Assembly (NCBI RefSeq): GCF_014117215.1
Contig: NZ_JACGXS010000002.1
Location: 310,001 to 374,000, forward strand
Direction of reading: 5' to 3'
DNA from: Stenotrophomonas tumulicola
Lineage (GTDB): Bacteria > Pseudomonadota > Gammaproteobacteria > Xanthomonadales > Xanthomonadaceae
DNA length: 64,000 nucleotides
Positions 8,870-17,059 of the stretch are shown piece after piece; the stretch's first letter is position 1, and every line of letters starts with the position of its first letter. The notes under the pieces were generated by a model. It did not search any database, had not been told where the DNA came from, and saw only the letters and a list, made by a program, of their open reading frames with translations. A program made the position numbers and the translations under genes.

Positions 8870-8873
8870 CAGC

Positions 8874-9884
8874 ATGTGGCGGATGAAAGCAATGAACACA
8901 CAACTTGTTCTGAAAAAGATGTGCAAGAGCCACTGCATACTGGTGGTATTCGCGGCCGTGCTGTGGATGTCGGCCGGGGGCGCGCGCGCGCAAGTGGCAT
9001 TCACCCCGAGCAACAGCACCCTGGCGTTGCCTGCGCGCCTGCACGTGGGTTCAACATCGGTCGGTGATGTGTTGTGGACATCGGCCAAGGTAACGAGCCG
9101 GAAAGTGGATCCCAGTGTTGGTTCAAAGTTCCTCTGGGTAATCGGCGATCCCGTGTTGGCGCCAGGCTTTACGGACGTCTATAGCACCAACCTGCCGGGC
9201 ATCGGTATCCGTTGGCGTGGTCGGGTCTTTGGGAATGCGTTTCCGGCTGGCGTCCCGTTTGTACGTCACAATGATGTCAGCCCGGCTTCCAATGGTATTG
9301 CGGCCACGCTCCCGATGCAGGAAATGTGGTTCGAGCTGGTCCGTGTAGCGGATGCAGTCACCCCCGGCGCGTTGACGGTGTCCAGACGGCAGCGTCTGGC
9401 TTTCAATTGCGGTACCGATGCCGATTGCAGCTGGTATACGAGCGTAACCGGAACGACCGCCATCACTGTCGGCACCTGCGACATGCAGGCAAGTATTCCG
9501 GTGAACCTGGGCGATCATCGTGCCGCTGATCTCATTGCTAGCCCAAGCACGCCCTGGGTTGATTTCAATATTCCGCTGCGGAACTGCCCCAGCACCTATA
9601 TAGGGCTGTTCTACTGGATCACGCCAACATACGGCGTTGGGTTGGGGGGCGGGCAGCCCATGCTGAGAACTCGCCCTGGCGGTGCAACCGGGGTCGTGGT
9701 TGACCTGTGGGACAACTATCACAACAGGCGGGCCCCTTTAAACGCCGGGCAGCAGTTGATTGGGGTGGCCCCGGGGACGCCCAATGTCGACCTGGGCTTC
9801 AGGGCACGCATGTATTCGTCTGGAGCGACGGTGACGCCGGGCCCGGTGGAATCGTCCATGGACATAAGGATCGACTACCGTTGA
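8874..9884 (+). CDS. Fimbrial tip adhesin-like protein, copy A
   Basis: 336-residue two-domain protein expected at the pilus tip. Signal peptide to about residue 39 (ends GGARA); residues about 40-230 form a receptor-side domain with no family I recognise; from about 235 a pilin domain (IPVNLGDH, FNIPLRNCPS) ends MDIRIDYR, the strand handed to the chaperone. Starts at 8874, 8883 and 8892 are possible and none has a good ribosome site; it may depend on translational coupling to the usher stop at 8867-8869. Base composition is clearly lower in GC than the neighbouring genes. Tandem paralogue of copy B. Confidence 0.82.
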   Translation: MWRMKAMNTQLVLKKMCKSHCILVVFAAVLWMSAGGARAQVAFTPSNSTLALPARLHVGSTSVGDVLWTSAKVTSRKVDPSVGSKFLWVIGDPVLAPGFTDVYSTNLPGIGIRWRGRVFGNAFPAGVPFVRHNDVSPASNGIAATLPMQEMWFELVRVADAVTPGALTVSRRQRLAFNCGTDADCSWYTSVTGTTAITVGTCDMQASIPVNLGDHRAADLIASPSTPWVDFNIPLRNCPSTYIGLFYWITPTYGVGLGGGQPMLRTRPGGATGVVVDLWDNYHNRRAPLNAGQQLIGVAPGTPNVDLGFRARMYSSGATVTPGPVESSMDIRIDYR

Positions 9885-9954
9885 CTCCGAACGGGCCGCT
9901 GTCGGAGGACCGGCTGCATATTCGCGTCGCAACGTCGTATTCCGCAACGACAGC

Positions 9955-10968
9955 ATGTGGTTGATGAAGGCAATGAATAAACCTTTTATTATAGAATCGA
10001 CGCACAAGAGCCGCTGCATACTGGTGGTATTCGCGGCCGTGCTGTGGATGTCGGCCGGGGGCGCGCGCGCGCAAGTGGCATTCACCCCCAATAATAGCTC
10101 CCTGTCATTGCCGACGCGGCTGCATGTGGGTTCAACATCGGTCGGCGATGTGTTGTGGACATCAGCCAAGGCAAGAAGCCGAAAAATCGACCCCAATCTT
10201 ACTTCAAGGATCGCCTGGATACCGTCCAGTACGACGCCGTTGCCGGGTTACAACGATGTTTATGCGACCACTGTGCCGGGTATTGGTATCCGCTGGCGTA
10301 ACAATTTGTTTGGCAATGCATTTCCAGCCGGCATTTCGCTGGCGGGTTACAACGATGCCAGCCCGGTTGCCAGAGGACTGGATGCCTCGCTCCCGATGCA
10401 GGAAGTGTGGTTCGAACTGGTACAGGTAGCTGCCATGGTCACCCCGGGCGTGTTGCAGCCGCCTCCAAGGCAGCGGGTGGCTTTCAATTGCGGCAGCATG
10501 GACGAATGCAACTGGTATACGAACATAAACGGAGCGACCATCATCACCATCGACACCTGCGCCATGCCGGCCAGCATTCCGGTGAACCTGGGTGATCACA
10601 GTGCCGCTGCTTTCAACGCCGTCGGAACGGTGTCGTCATGGGTTGATTTCAATATCCCGCTGCGGAACTGCCCCAGCACCTATACAGGGCTGTTCTACTG
10701 GATCACGCCAACATACGGCGTTGGGTTGGGGGGCGGGCAGCCCATGCTGAGAACTCGCCCTGGCGGTGCAACCGGGGTCGTGGTTGACCTGTGGGACAGC
10801 TATCACAACAGGCGGGCCCCTTTAAACGCCGGGCAGCAGTTGATTGGGTTGGCCCCAGGCACGCCCAGTGTCGACCTGGGCTTCAGGGCACGCATCTATC
10901 AGTCTGAGGCGACAGTGACGCCGGGCCCGGTGGAATCGTCCATGGACATAAGGATCGACTACCGTTGA
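9955..10968 (+). CDS. Fimbrial tip adhesin-like protein, copy B
   Basis: 337 residues, same layout as copy A: signal peptide to about residue 39 (GGARA), receptor-side domain about 40-230, pilin domain ending MDIRIDYR. The start MWLMKAMN matches MWRMKAMN of copy A. Compared with copy A the receptor-side half differs at many positions, including the stretch after DVYATT/DVYSTN and the NYTNINGA/WYTSVTGT region, while Cys positions are kept. AT-rich start (AATAAACCTTTTATTATAG). Probably an alternative or second tip subunit of the same pilus. Confidence 0.82.
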   Translation: MWLMKAMNKPFIIESTHKSRCILVVFAAVLWMSAGGARAQVAFTPNNSSLSLPTRLHVGSTSVGDVLWTSAKARSRKIDPNLTSRIAWIPSSTTPLPGYNDVYATTVPGIGIRWRNNLFGNAFPAGISLAGYNDASPVARGLDASLPMQEVWFELVQVAAMVTPGVLQPPPRQRVAFNCGSMDECNWYTNINGATIITIDTCAMPASIPVNLGDHSAAAFNAVGTVSSWVDFNIPLRNCPSTYTGLFYWITPTYGVGLGGGQPMLRTRPGGATGVVVDLWDSYHNRRAPLNAGQQLIGLAPGTPSVDLGFRARIYQSEATVTPGPVESSMDIRIDYR

Positions 10969-10999
10969 CTTCCAACCCACCGCTGCTGGAGGACGTCCG

Positions 11000-11749
11000 A
11001 TGCGTTTGACCCTGCATCCATCAGGTCTGTTGCTTGTGGTCTGGCTGATGACCTGCGCGTTCCCGGCGGGCGCGGCCACGTCGATTTCCAGTACGCGGCT
11101 GGTGGTCCTGCAGTCGGAGGGCAGGGGGGCGATCAGCGTGCGCAACGTGGATCCCGCACCGGCCCTGGTGCAGGCATGGATCGATGACGGCCGCACTGAC
11201 CTGCCACCGGAGCAGATCGATACGCCGTTCCAGCTCGTGCCGCCGATGGCGCGTATCGAAGCGGAATCATCCCTGCCGCTGCAGGTGCTCATCGTCAAGG
11301 CTGAGCGGTTGCCAGCCGATCGTGAGGCGCTGTATTGGCTCAACGTCGTCGAGATCCCCCGCGAGGACCGCGCTTCCGCAACACCGCGCAGTGCAGACGG
11401 CAGCATGTTGAACGTGCGGGTACGCTCACGGATCAAGGTGATCTACCGGCCCGCTGCGCTGCAGGGGCAGCCTGCTGACGGCATACGGCGCATGAGCTGG
11501 ACGCTGTCGGCCGATGGCACCACGCTGACCGTAGGTAACCCATCGCCGTGGATGGTCAACCTGGCGAAGGTGGTGGTGGATGGCACCGGTGAAGCAACGC
11601 TGGACAACGGCGTTGTCCTGCCGTTGTCCACGCGGGAGTTCGAGCTGCCTGCTGCACAGCCCGGCGCGCGCCATGTTGCGTTCCAGTGGATTGACGACTA
11701 CGGCGCGGCCAACGCGGCCAAGGCGGAACTGGCATCAGCCCCGCCATGA
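11000..11749 (+). CDS. Second periplasmic fimbrial chaperone (PapD family)
   Basis: 249-residue PapD-type chaperone: signal peptide about 1-25 (ends FPAGA), cleft Arg in SSTRLVVLQ, YWLNVVEIPR signature, cleft Lys in RSRIKVIYRP, and a second domain ending SAPP. It is the last gene of the fimbrial operon, 31 bases after adhesin B, and runs convergently into smeT. Clearly diverged from the first chaperone at 5451; the two may be specialised for shaft pilins and for adhesins. Intact, no missing key residue seen. Confidence 0.92.
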   Translation: MRLTLHPSGLLLVVWLMTCAFPAGAATSISSTRLVVLQSEGRGAISVRNVDPAPALVQAWIDDGRTDLPPEQIDTPFQLVPPMARIEAESSLPLQVLIVKAERLPADREALYWLNVVEIPREDRASATPRSADGSMLNVRVRSRIKVIYRPAALQGQPADGIRRMSWTLSADGTTLTVGNPSPWMVNLAKVVVDGTGEATLDNGVVLPLSTREFELPAAQPGARHVAFQWIDDYGAANAAKAELASAPP

Positions 11750-11768
11750 CGGTCAACCTGCGGGCCGC

Positions 11769-12395
11769 CTAGCCGAGCACGCCTTCTTTGACGTACGCAC
11801 TCAGCGTCATGTCCAGCGCCAGCATGCCATCGCGCTGGATGTCCATCAGCTCCGGTTCCACCATCGCCCCGTGCAGTACGCCCAGCACCGTGGCGTGCAG
11901 CATGCGGGCCACCACGTCCGGGTTCACGCCGGGCTTGAGCTGACCCAGCTGTTCGGCGCGGCGCAGCGCGCGTGCCATCCGTTCCAGCCCCTCACGGAAG
12001 CCTGCCTGCTGCAGGTCGGCCAGCACCTTGCTGTCTGCCGATGAATCGCTGCGCAGCATGATCTCCATGGTGTTGCGCAGGCGTTCGTCCTGCGCCAGGT
12101 CGATCAGGGAATTCAGGATGACCGAACGCAGGTCCAGCACGGGCGTGTCACGTGTTTCGGTTGCCGCGCGGTCCAGTTCCTGCATGAACGGCAGGCGGAC
12201 CCGTTCAATCACCGCGGCCAGCACGTCGATCTTGTTCTTGAAATGCCAGTACACCGCACCGCGGGTATAGCCGGCGCGCGCACCGATCATCTCCAGCGTG
12301 GTACGGGCTACCCCGTGTTCATGGAAGCAGGCTTCGGCCGCATCCAGGATGCCTTCGCGGGTTGCCTGGGTTTCCTCTTTGGTCTTTCGGGCCAT
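11769..12395 (-). CDS. smeT: TetR-family repressor SmeT of the SmeDEF efflux pump
   Basis: 208-residue TetR regulator divergent from smeDEF. Seen: the N-terminal MARKTKEET leader and helix-turn-helix (TLEMIGARAGYTRGAVYWHF), then an all-helical ligand domain. It resembles the AcrR/TtgR type that represses RND pumps and responds to pump substrates. The start at 12395 is chosen from the conserved MARKTK beginning; an upstream in-frame ATG at 12449 would put the operator inside the gene. In Stenotrophomonas, loss of SmeT raises SmeDEF expression and multidrug resistance; no disruption is visible here. Confidence 0.93.
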   Translation of the reverse strand: MARKTKEETQATREGILDAAEACFHEHGVARTTLEMIGARAGYTRGAVYWHFKNKIDVLAAVIERVRLPFMQELDRAATETRDTPVLDLRSVILNSLIDLAQDERLRNTMEIMLRSDSSADSKVLADLQQAGFREGLERMARALRRAEQLGQLKPGVNPDVVARMLHATVLGVLHGAMVEPELMDIQRDGMLALDMTLSAYVKEGVLG

Positions 12396-12438
12396 TGCTC
12401 TGACGGGGCGTGAAACGTGGCTGAATTGTAGCGCTTTG

Positions 12439-12466
12439 CAAACAAACAATCATGTATGTATATTTG
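12439..12466. promoter_or_regulatory. SmeT operator between smeT and smeD
   Basis: 28-base pseudo-palindrome centred on CATG at 12451-12454: left arm CAAACAAACAAT, right arm GTATGTATATTTG. It is the only AT-rich patch in the intergenic region and matches the known form of the SmeT binding site, which overlaps the promoters of both smeT and smeD. Confidence 0.85.
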
Positions 12467-12532
12467 CTGCCCAAGATTGCCGTCGCTTTTGGCCAGTTGC
12501 CTGTTGAGGGCTGGAGGGGCGTTGGCTCCGGT

Positions 12533-12555
12533 CGCCGGGCATGGCTCGGCGCTAC
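12533..12555 (-). repeat. REP element in the smeD leader
   Basis: CGCCGGGC-AT-GGCTCGGCG palindrome with CTAC end at 12552-12555, lying between the SmeT operator and the smeD ribosome site, about 30 bases before the smeD ATG. If the transcript starts near the operator, it will fold into the smeD mRNA leader. Confidence 0.8.
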
Positions 12556-12585
12556 CGTCAATTTCGTTTACCTGAGACCTCCCCC

Positions 12586-13833
12586 ATGTTCCTTACGCGT
12601 GTTCGACCCTTCGCCCTGTCGCTGGCCATCGCCACGGCCGTGGCCGCCTGCGGTGGCGGCGACCAGCAGCCTGAACAAGGCCCCGGCCAGGTGACCGTGG
12701 TCACCCTGAAGGCCGAATCGGTCTCGCTGACGCGGGAATTGCCCGGCCGCACCAACGCCTTCCTGGTCGCCGAAGTGCGGCCGCAGGTGAACGGCATCGT
12801 GGCCAAGCGGTTGTTCACCGAAGGCACGATGGTCCAGGCCGGGCAGCCGCTGTACCAGATCGACGATGCCAGCTACCGCGCGCAGGCCAACAATGCCCGC
12901 GCCCAGCTGGCGCGCGCCGAGGCCACCGCCAATGCCTCGCGGTTGAGCGCCAAGCGCATCACCGAACTGGCCAAGGTGGACGCGGTGAGCCAGCAGGACC
13001 TGGAAAACGCCGTGGCCGCGCAGAAGCAGGCCGAAGCCGACGTCGGCGCCGGCAAGGCATCGCTGGATGCCGCCAACGTGACCCTGGGCTACGCACGCAT
13101 CACCGCGCCGATCAGTGGCCGCATCGGCAAATCGTCGGTCACCCAGGGTGCGCTGGTCAGCGCCGCCCAGGCCGACGCGCTGGCCACGGTGCAACAGCTG
13201 GACCCGATCTACGTGGACCTGACCCAGTCCGCGGCCGAACTGCTGCAGTTGCGGCGCGAACTGGCTGCCGGCCGCCTGCAGGACAACCAGAGCCTGCCGG
13301 TCGACATCCTGCTCGATGACGGCAGCACCTTCGGGCACAAGGGCACGCTGGAGTTTTCCGAAGTCAGCGTGGACCCCAGCACCGGCAGCTACGGCCTGCG
13401 GGTGAAGGTGGACAACCCGGACGGCGTGCTGATGCCGGGCATGTACGTGCGTGCGGTGATCGGCGGCGGCGTGCGCAACGGCGCGCTGCTGGTGCCGATG
13501 CAGGGCATTGCCCGCGATGCCAAGGGCGATACCAGTGCGATGGTGGTGAACAAGGACGGCAAGGTGGAAGTGCGGCCGGTGAAGGTCAGCCGCGCGCTGG
13601 GCGACAAGTGGCTGGTCGAGGACGGCCTGCAGGCGGGCGACAAGGTGATCGTGGAAGGGCTGCAGAAGATCGCGCCGGACATGCCGGTGCAGGCCGTGGA
13701 AAAGGGCACCGAGCCCGCCCAGCCTGCAGCAGCTGGCGATGCACCGGCGGGCCCTTCAGCGGCCACGCCGGCCGAGCAGGCCGACGCCGCCCCGGCGCAG
13801 GCCCCCGCCGACGCCAACGCCGACGCGCAGTAA
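12586..13833 (+). CDS. smeD: Efflux pump periplasmic adaptor SmeD
   Basis: 415-residue membrane fusion protein of the SmeDEF RND tripartite pump. N-terminal lipoprotein signal with lipobox AVAAC (residue about 21), the beta-barrel/lipoyl half GRTNAFLVAEVRPQVNG, a helical hairpin (about 95-165, Ala/Gln rich), and the second lipoyl half YARITAPISGRIG. The C-terminal 40 residues are a low-complexity Ala/Pro tail. The ATG at 12586 begins the lipoprotein signal; an ATG at 12541 lies inside the REP and is rejected. Only 12 bases separate it from smeE. Confidence 0.95.
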   Translation: MFLTRVRPFALSLAIATAVAACGGGDQQPEQGPGQVTVVTLKAESVSLTRELPGRTNAFLVAEVRPQVNGIVAKRLFTEGTMVQAGQPLYQIDDASYRAQANNARAQLARAEATANASRLSAKRITELAKVDAVSQQDLENAVAAQKQAEADVGAGKASLDAANVTLGYARITAPISGRIGKSSVTQGALVSAAQADALATVQQLDPIYVDLTQSAAELLQLRRELAAGRLQDNQSLPVDILLDDGSTFGHKGTLEFSEVSVDPSTGSYGLRVKVDNPDGVLMPGMYVRAVIGGGVRNGALLVPMQGIARDAKGDTSAMVVNKDGKVEVRPVKVSRALGDKWLVEDGLQAGDKVIVEGLQKIAPDMPVQAVEKGTEPAQPAAAGDAPAGPSAATPAEQADAAPAQAPADANADAQ

Positions 13834-13845
13834 GCGGAGAACCCC

Positions 13846-16800
13846 ATGGCACGTTTCTTCATCGATCGACCCATCTTCGCGTGGGTCATCGCGATCATCA
13901 TCATGCTCGCCGGTGCACTGGCGGTGCTTACGCTGCCGGTGTCCATGTACCCGGAAGTGGCGCCGCCGGCCGTCGAGATCTCCGCAACGTATCCGGGTGC
14001 ATCGGCCAAGGTGGTCGAGGACTCGGTGACCCAGATCATCGAGCAGAACATGAAAGGCCTGGACGGCCTGATCTACTTCTCGTCCAACAGCTCGGCCAAT
14101 GGCCAGGCCACCATCACCCTGACCTTCGAATCCGGCACCGACCCGGATATCGCCCAGGTGCAGGTACAGAACAAGCTGCAGCTGGCCATGCCGCTGCTGC
14201 CGCAGGAAGTGCAGCGGCAGGGCATCAACGTGGCCAAGTCCAGCAGCGGCTTCCTGCAGGTGATCGGCTTCGTGTCCAACGACGGCAGCATGGATGCCAA
14301 CGACATCTCCGACTTCGTCGGCTCCAACGTGGTCGATCCGCTCAGCCGCGTGCCGGGCGTGGGCAACATCCAGGTGTTCGGCGGCAAGTACGCCATGCGC
14401 ATCTGGCTGGATCCGAACAAGCTGCACACCTACAAGCTGTCGGTGGATGAAGTGACCGCGGCGATCACCGCGCAGAACGCACAGGTGGCCATCGGCCAGC
14501 TGGGTGGTGCGCCGTCGGTGAAGGGCCAGCAGCTGAACGCCACCATCAATGCGCAGGACCGCCTGCAGACCCCGGAACAGTTCCGCAACATCCTGGTCCG
14601 CGGTGGCAGCGATGGCAGCGAACTGCGGCTGGGCGATGTCGCCCGCGTGGAGCTGGGGGCGGAAAGCTATGACTTCGTCACCCGCTACAACGGCAAGCCA
14701 TCGTCCGGTATCGCCATCACCCTGGCCACCGGCGCCAATGCGCTGGATACCGCCAACGGCGTGCGTGCCGAACTGGAGGAAATGAAGGCGAACTTCCCGG
14801 CCGGGCTGGAATCGGTGGTGCCGTACGACACCACGCCGTTCGTGCAGGTGTCGATCAAGGGCGTGATCAAGACCCTGATCGAAGCCATCGTGCTGGTGTT
14901 CGTGGTGATGTACCTGTTCCTGCAGAACTTCCGCGCCACCCTGATCCCGACCATCGCGGTGCCGGTGGTGCTGTTGGGTACGTTCGGCATCCTGGCCGCG
15001 CTGGGTTTCTCGGTGAACATGCTGACCATGTTCGCGATGGTGCTGGCAATCGGCCTGCTGGTGGACGATGCCATCGTGGTGGTGGAGAACGTCGAACGCA
15101 TCATGGCCGAGGAAGGGCTGTCGCCGCTGGAGGCGACGCGCAAATCCATGAGCCAGATCACCGGCGCGCTGGTGGGCATCGGCCTGGTGCTGTCGGCGGT
15201 GTTCGTGCCGATGGCGTTCATGAGCGGTGCCACCGGCGTGATCTACCGGCAGTTCTCGGCGACGATCGTGTCGGCGATGGGCCTGTCGGTGCTGGTGGCC
15301 ATCGTGCTGACCCCGGCATTGTGCGCCACCATGCTCAAGCCATTGAAGAAGGGCGAACACCATGTAGCGCACAAGGGCTGGTCGGGTCGCTTCTTCGGCG
15401 GCTTCAACCGCGGCTTCGACCGTTCCAGCGCGACCTACCAGCGCGGGGTAAAGGGCATCCTGGCCCGGCCGTGGCGTTTCATGGGCATCTTCGCCGCGCT
15501 GGCGGTGGCGATGGGCATCCTGTTCGTGCGCCTGCCCAGTTCGTTCCTGCCCAATGAAGACCAGGGCATCCTGATGGCGCTGGTGCAGACCCCGGTCGGT
15601 GCCACCCAGGAACGCACGCTGGAAGCGATGGCCAAGATGGAAGACCACTTCCTGCAGAACGAAAGCGATGCCATCGAATCGATCTTCTCCGTGCAGGGCT
15701 TCAGCTTCGCCGGCATGGGCCAGAACGCGGGCATGGCCTTCGTCAAGCTGAAGGACTGGGGCGAGCGCGACGAAGGGCAGAGTGTCGGGGCGATCACCGG
15801 GCGTGCGATGGGTGCGCTGGGCCAGATCAAGGATGCCTTCATCTTCGCCTTCCCACCGCCGGCCATGCCGGAGCTGGGCATTGGTTCGGGCTACACCTTC
15901 TTCCTGAAGGACACCAGCGGGCAGGGCCATGATGCGCTGCTCAATGCACGCAACCAGCTGCTGGGCGCGGCAGGGGGCAGCAAGCTGCTGGCCAACGTGC
16001 GTCCGAACGGCCAGGAAGACACGCCACAGCTGCGCATCGATATCGACGTGGAGAAGGCCAACGCATTGGGGCTGTCGACCAGTTCGATCAACAACACCCT
16101 GGCCACCGCGTGGGGCAGCAGCTACATCGATGACTTCATCGATCGTGGCCGCGTGAAGCGCGTGTACGTGCAGTCCGATGCGGACTTCCGCATGAACCCG
16201 GATGATTTCAACGTGTGGTCGGTGAAGAACGCAAATGGTGAAATGGTGCCGTTCAGTGCCTTCGCGACCAAGCGCTGGGACTATGGTTCACCGCGCCTGG
16301 AACGCTACAACGGCGTGTCGGCGATGGAGATCCAGGGCGAACCCGCGCCGGGCGTGGCATCGGGTGATGCGATGAACGAGATCGAGCGGATCGCCAAGGA
16401 CCTGCCGGCTGGCTTCCAGATCGAATGGACCGCGCTGTCCTACCAGGAACGCCAGGCGGGTTCGCAGACGCCGTTGCTGTATTCGCTGTCGCTGCTGATC
16501 GTGTTCCTGTGCCTGGCCGCGCTGTATGAAAGCTGGAGCGTGCCGACCTCGGTGCTGCTGGTGGCGCCGCTGGGCATCCTGGGTGCGGTGGTCGCCAACA
16601 CGCTGATGGGCATGGAACGCGACATCTACTTCCAGGTGGCGATGCTGACTACGGTGGGCCTGACCAGCAAGAACGCGATCCTGATCGTGGAGTTCGCCAA
16701 GGAGAACCTGGAGAAGGGTGCGGGGCTGATCGAAGCGACGATGCATGCGGTGCGCGACCGCCTGCGCCCGATCATCATGACCTCGTTGGCGTTTGGCCTG

Positions 16801-16980
16801 GGCGTGCTGCCGCTGGCCATCGCCTCCGGTGCGGGTTCCGGTGCACAGCGCGCGATCGGCACCGGCGTGCTGGGCGGCATGGTGGTGGGCACCGTGCTGG
16901 GCGTGTTCTTCATCCCGCTGTTCTTCGTGGTGGTGCAACGCCTGTTCAACCGCAGTCTGCGCGGCAGGGCGGGTCAATGA
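13846..16980 (+). CDS. smeE: RND efflux transporter SmeE
   Basis: 1044-residue inner-membrane proton/drug antiporter (AcrB/HAE1 family). Seen: N-terminal helix [16 protein letters not shown], two large periplasmic loops, 12 membrane segments in two repeats, and in helix 4 the [19 protein letters not shown] motif with the proton-relay Asp pair. Substrates of SmeDEF reported for Stenotrophomonas include quinolones, tetracyclines and chloramphenicol. Intact full length. A REP separates it from smeF, and the gap of 79 bases is longer than the smeD-smeE gap. Confidence 0.96.
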   Translation: MARFFIDRPIFAWVIAIIIMLAGALAVLTLPVSMYPEVAPPAVEISATYPGASAKVVEDSVTQIIEQNMKGLDGLIYFSSNSSANGQATITLTFESGTDPDIAQVQVQNKLQLAMPLLPQEVQRQGINVAKSSSGFLQVIGFVSNDGSMDANDISDFVGSNVVDPLSRVPGVGNIQVFGGKYAMRIWLDPNKLHTYKLSVDEVTAAITAQNAQVAIGQLGGAPSVKGQQLNATINAQDRLQTPEQFRNILVRGGSDGSELRLGDVARVELGAESYDFVTRYNGKPSSGIAITLATGANALDTANGVRAELEEMKANFPAGLESVVPYDTTPFVQVSIKGVIKTLIEAIVLVFVVMYLFLQNFRATLIPTIAVPVVLLGTFGILAALGFSVNMLTMFAMVLAIGLLVDDAIVVVENVERIMAEEGLSPLEATRKSMSQITGALVGIGLVLSAVFVPMAFMSGATGVIYRQFSATIVSAMGLSVLVAIVLTPALCATMLKPLKKGEHHVAHKGWSGRFFGGFNRGFDRSSATYQRGVKGILARPWRFMGIFAALAVAMGILFVRLPSSFLPNEDQGILMALVQTPVGATQERTLEAMAKMEDHFLQNESDAIESIFSVQGFSFAGMGQNAGMAFVKLKDWGERDEGQSVGAITGRAMGALGQIKDAFIFAFPPPAMPELGIGSGYTFFLKDTSGQGHDALLNARNQLLGAAGGSKLLANVRPNGQEDTPQLRIDIDVEKANALGLSTSSINNTLATAWGSSYIDDFIDRGRVKRVYVQSDADFRMNPDDFNVWSVKNANGEMVPFSAFATKRWDYGSPRLERYNGVSAMEIQGEPAPGVASGDAMNEIERIAKDLPAGFQIEWTALSYQERQAGSQTPLLYSLSLLIVFLCLAALYESWSVPTSVLLVAPLGILGAVVANTLMGMERDIYFQVAMLTTVGLTSKNAILIVEFAKENLEKGAGLIEATMHAVRDRLRPIIMTSLAFGLGVLPLAIASGAGSGAQRAIGTGVLGGMVVGTVLGVFFIPLFFVVVQRLFNRSLRGRAGQ

Positions 16981-17019
16981 CCCGCTGCGCTCGCTCCCCA
17001 GCGCATTCCGCCGCGCGTT

Positions 17020-17042
17020 CGCCGGGCATGGCCCGGCGCTAC
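17020..17042 (-). repeat. REP element between smeE and smeF
   Basis: CGCCGGGC-AT-GGCCCGGCG with CTAC at 17039-17042, in the 79-base intercistronic space 17 bases before the smeF ATG. Its stem could affect mRNA stability or smeF translation. Confidence 0.82.
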
Positions 17043-17059
17043 CGTCAGGATTTCCAGCC

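Larger units (their letters stand above)
8874..10968 (+). repeat. Tandem gene duplication of the adhesin, unit about 1.08 kb
   Basis: 9555-9884 and 10639-10968 align without gaps (offset 1084) with about 13 differences in 330 bases by eye. The signal-peptide segments around 8936-9000 and 10017-10081 are nearly identical too, while the part in between has diverged strongly. The usher 3' end (CCGCAATGACAGCATGTGG) is echoed before copy B at about 9942-9960 as CCGCAACGACAGCATGTGG, showing that the duplication included the usher-adhesin junction. Confidence 0.88.

Noticed and set aside
8874-10968. Duplicated adhesin as an assembly error
   Set aside because: The copies differ substantially in the middle and in the leader, so they are real paralogues and not a duplicated read.
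12541-12585. Upstream ATG for SmeD giving MARRYRQFR
   Set aside because: The ATG lies inside the REP palindrome and the lipoprotein signal starts at 12586.
13756-15930. Very long open frame (about 720 codons) on the minus strand
   Set aside because: Antisense to smeE; a product of high GC and strong third-position bias. His/Gln/Arg-rich translation without recognisable domains.
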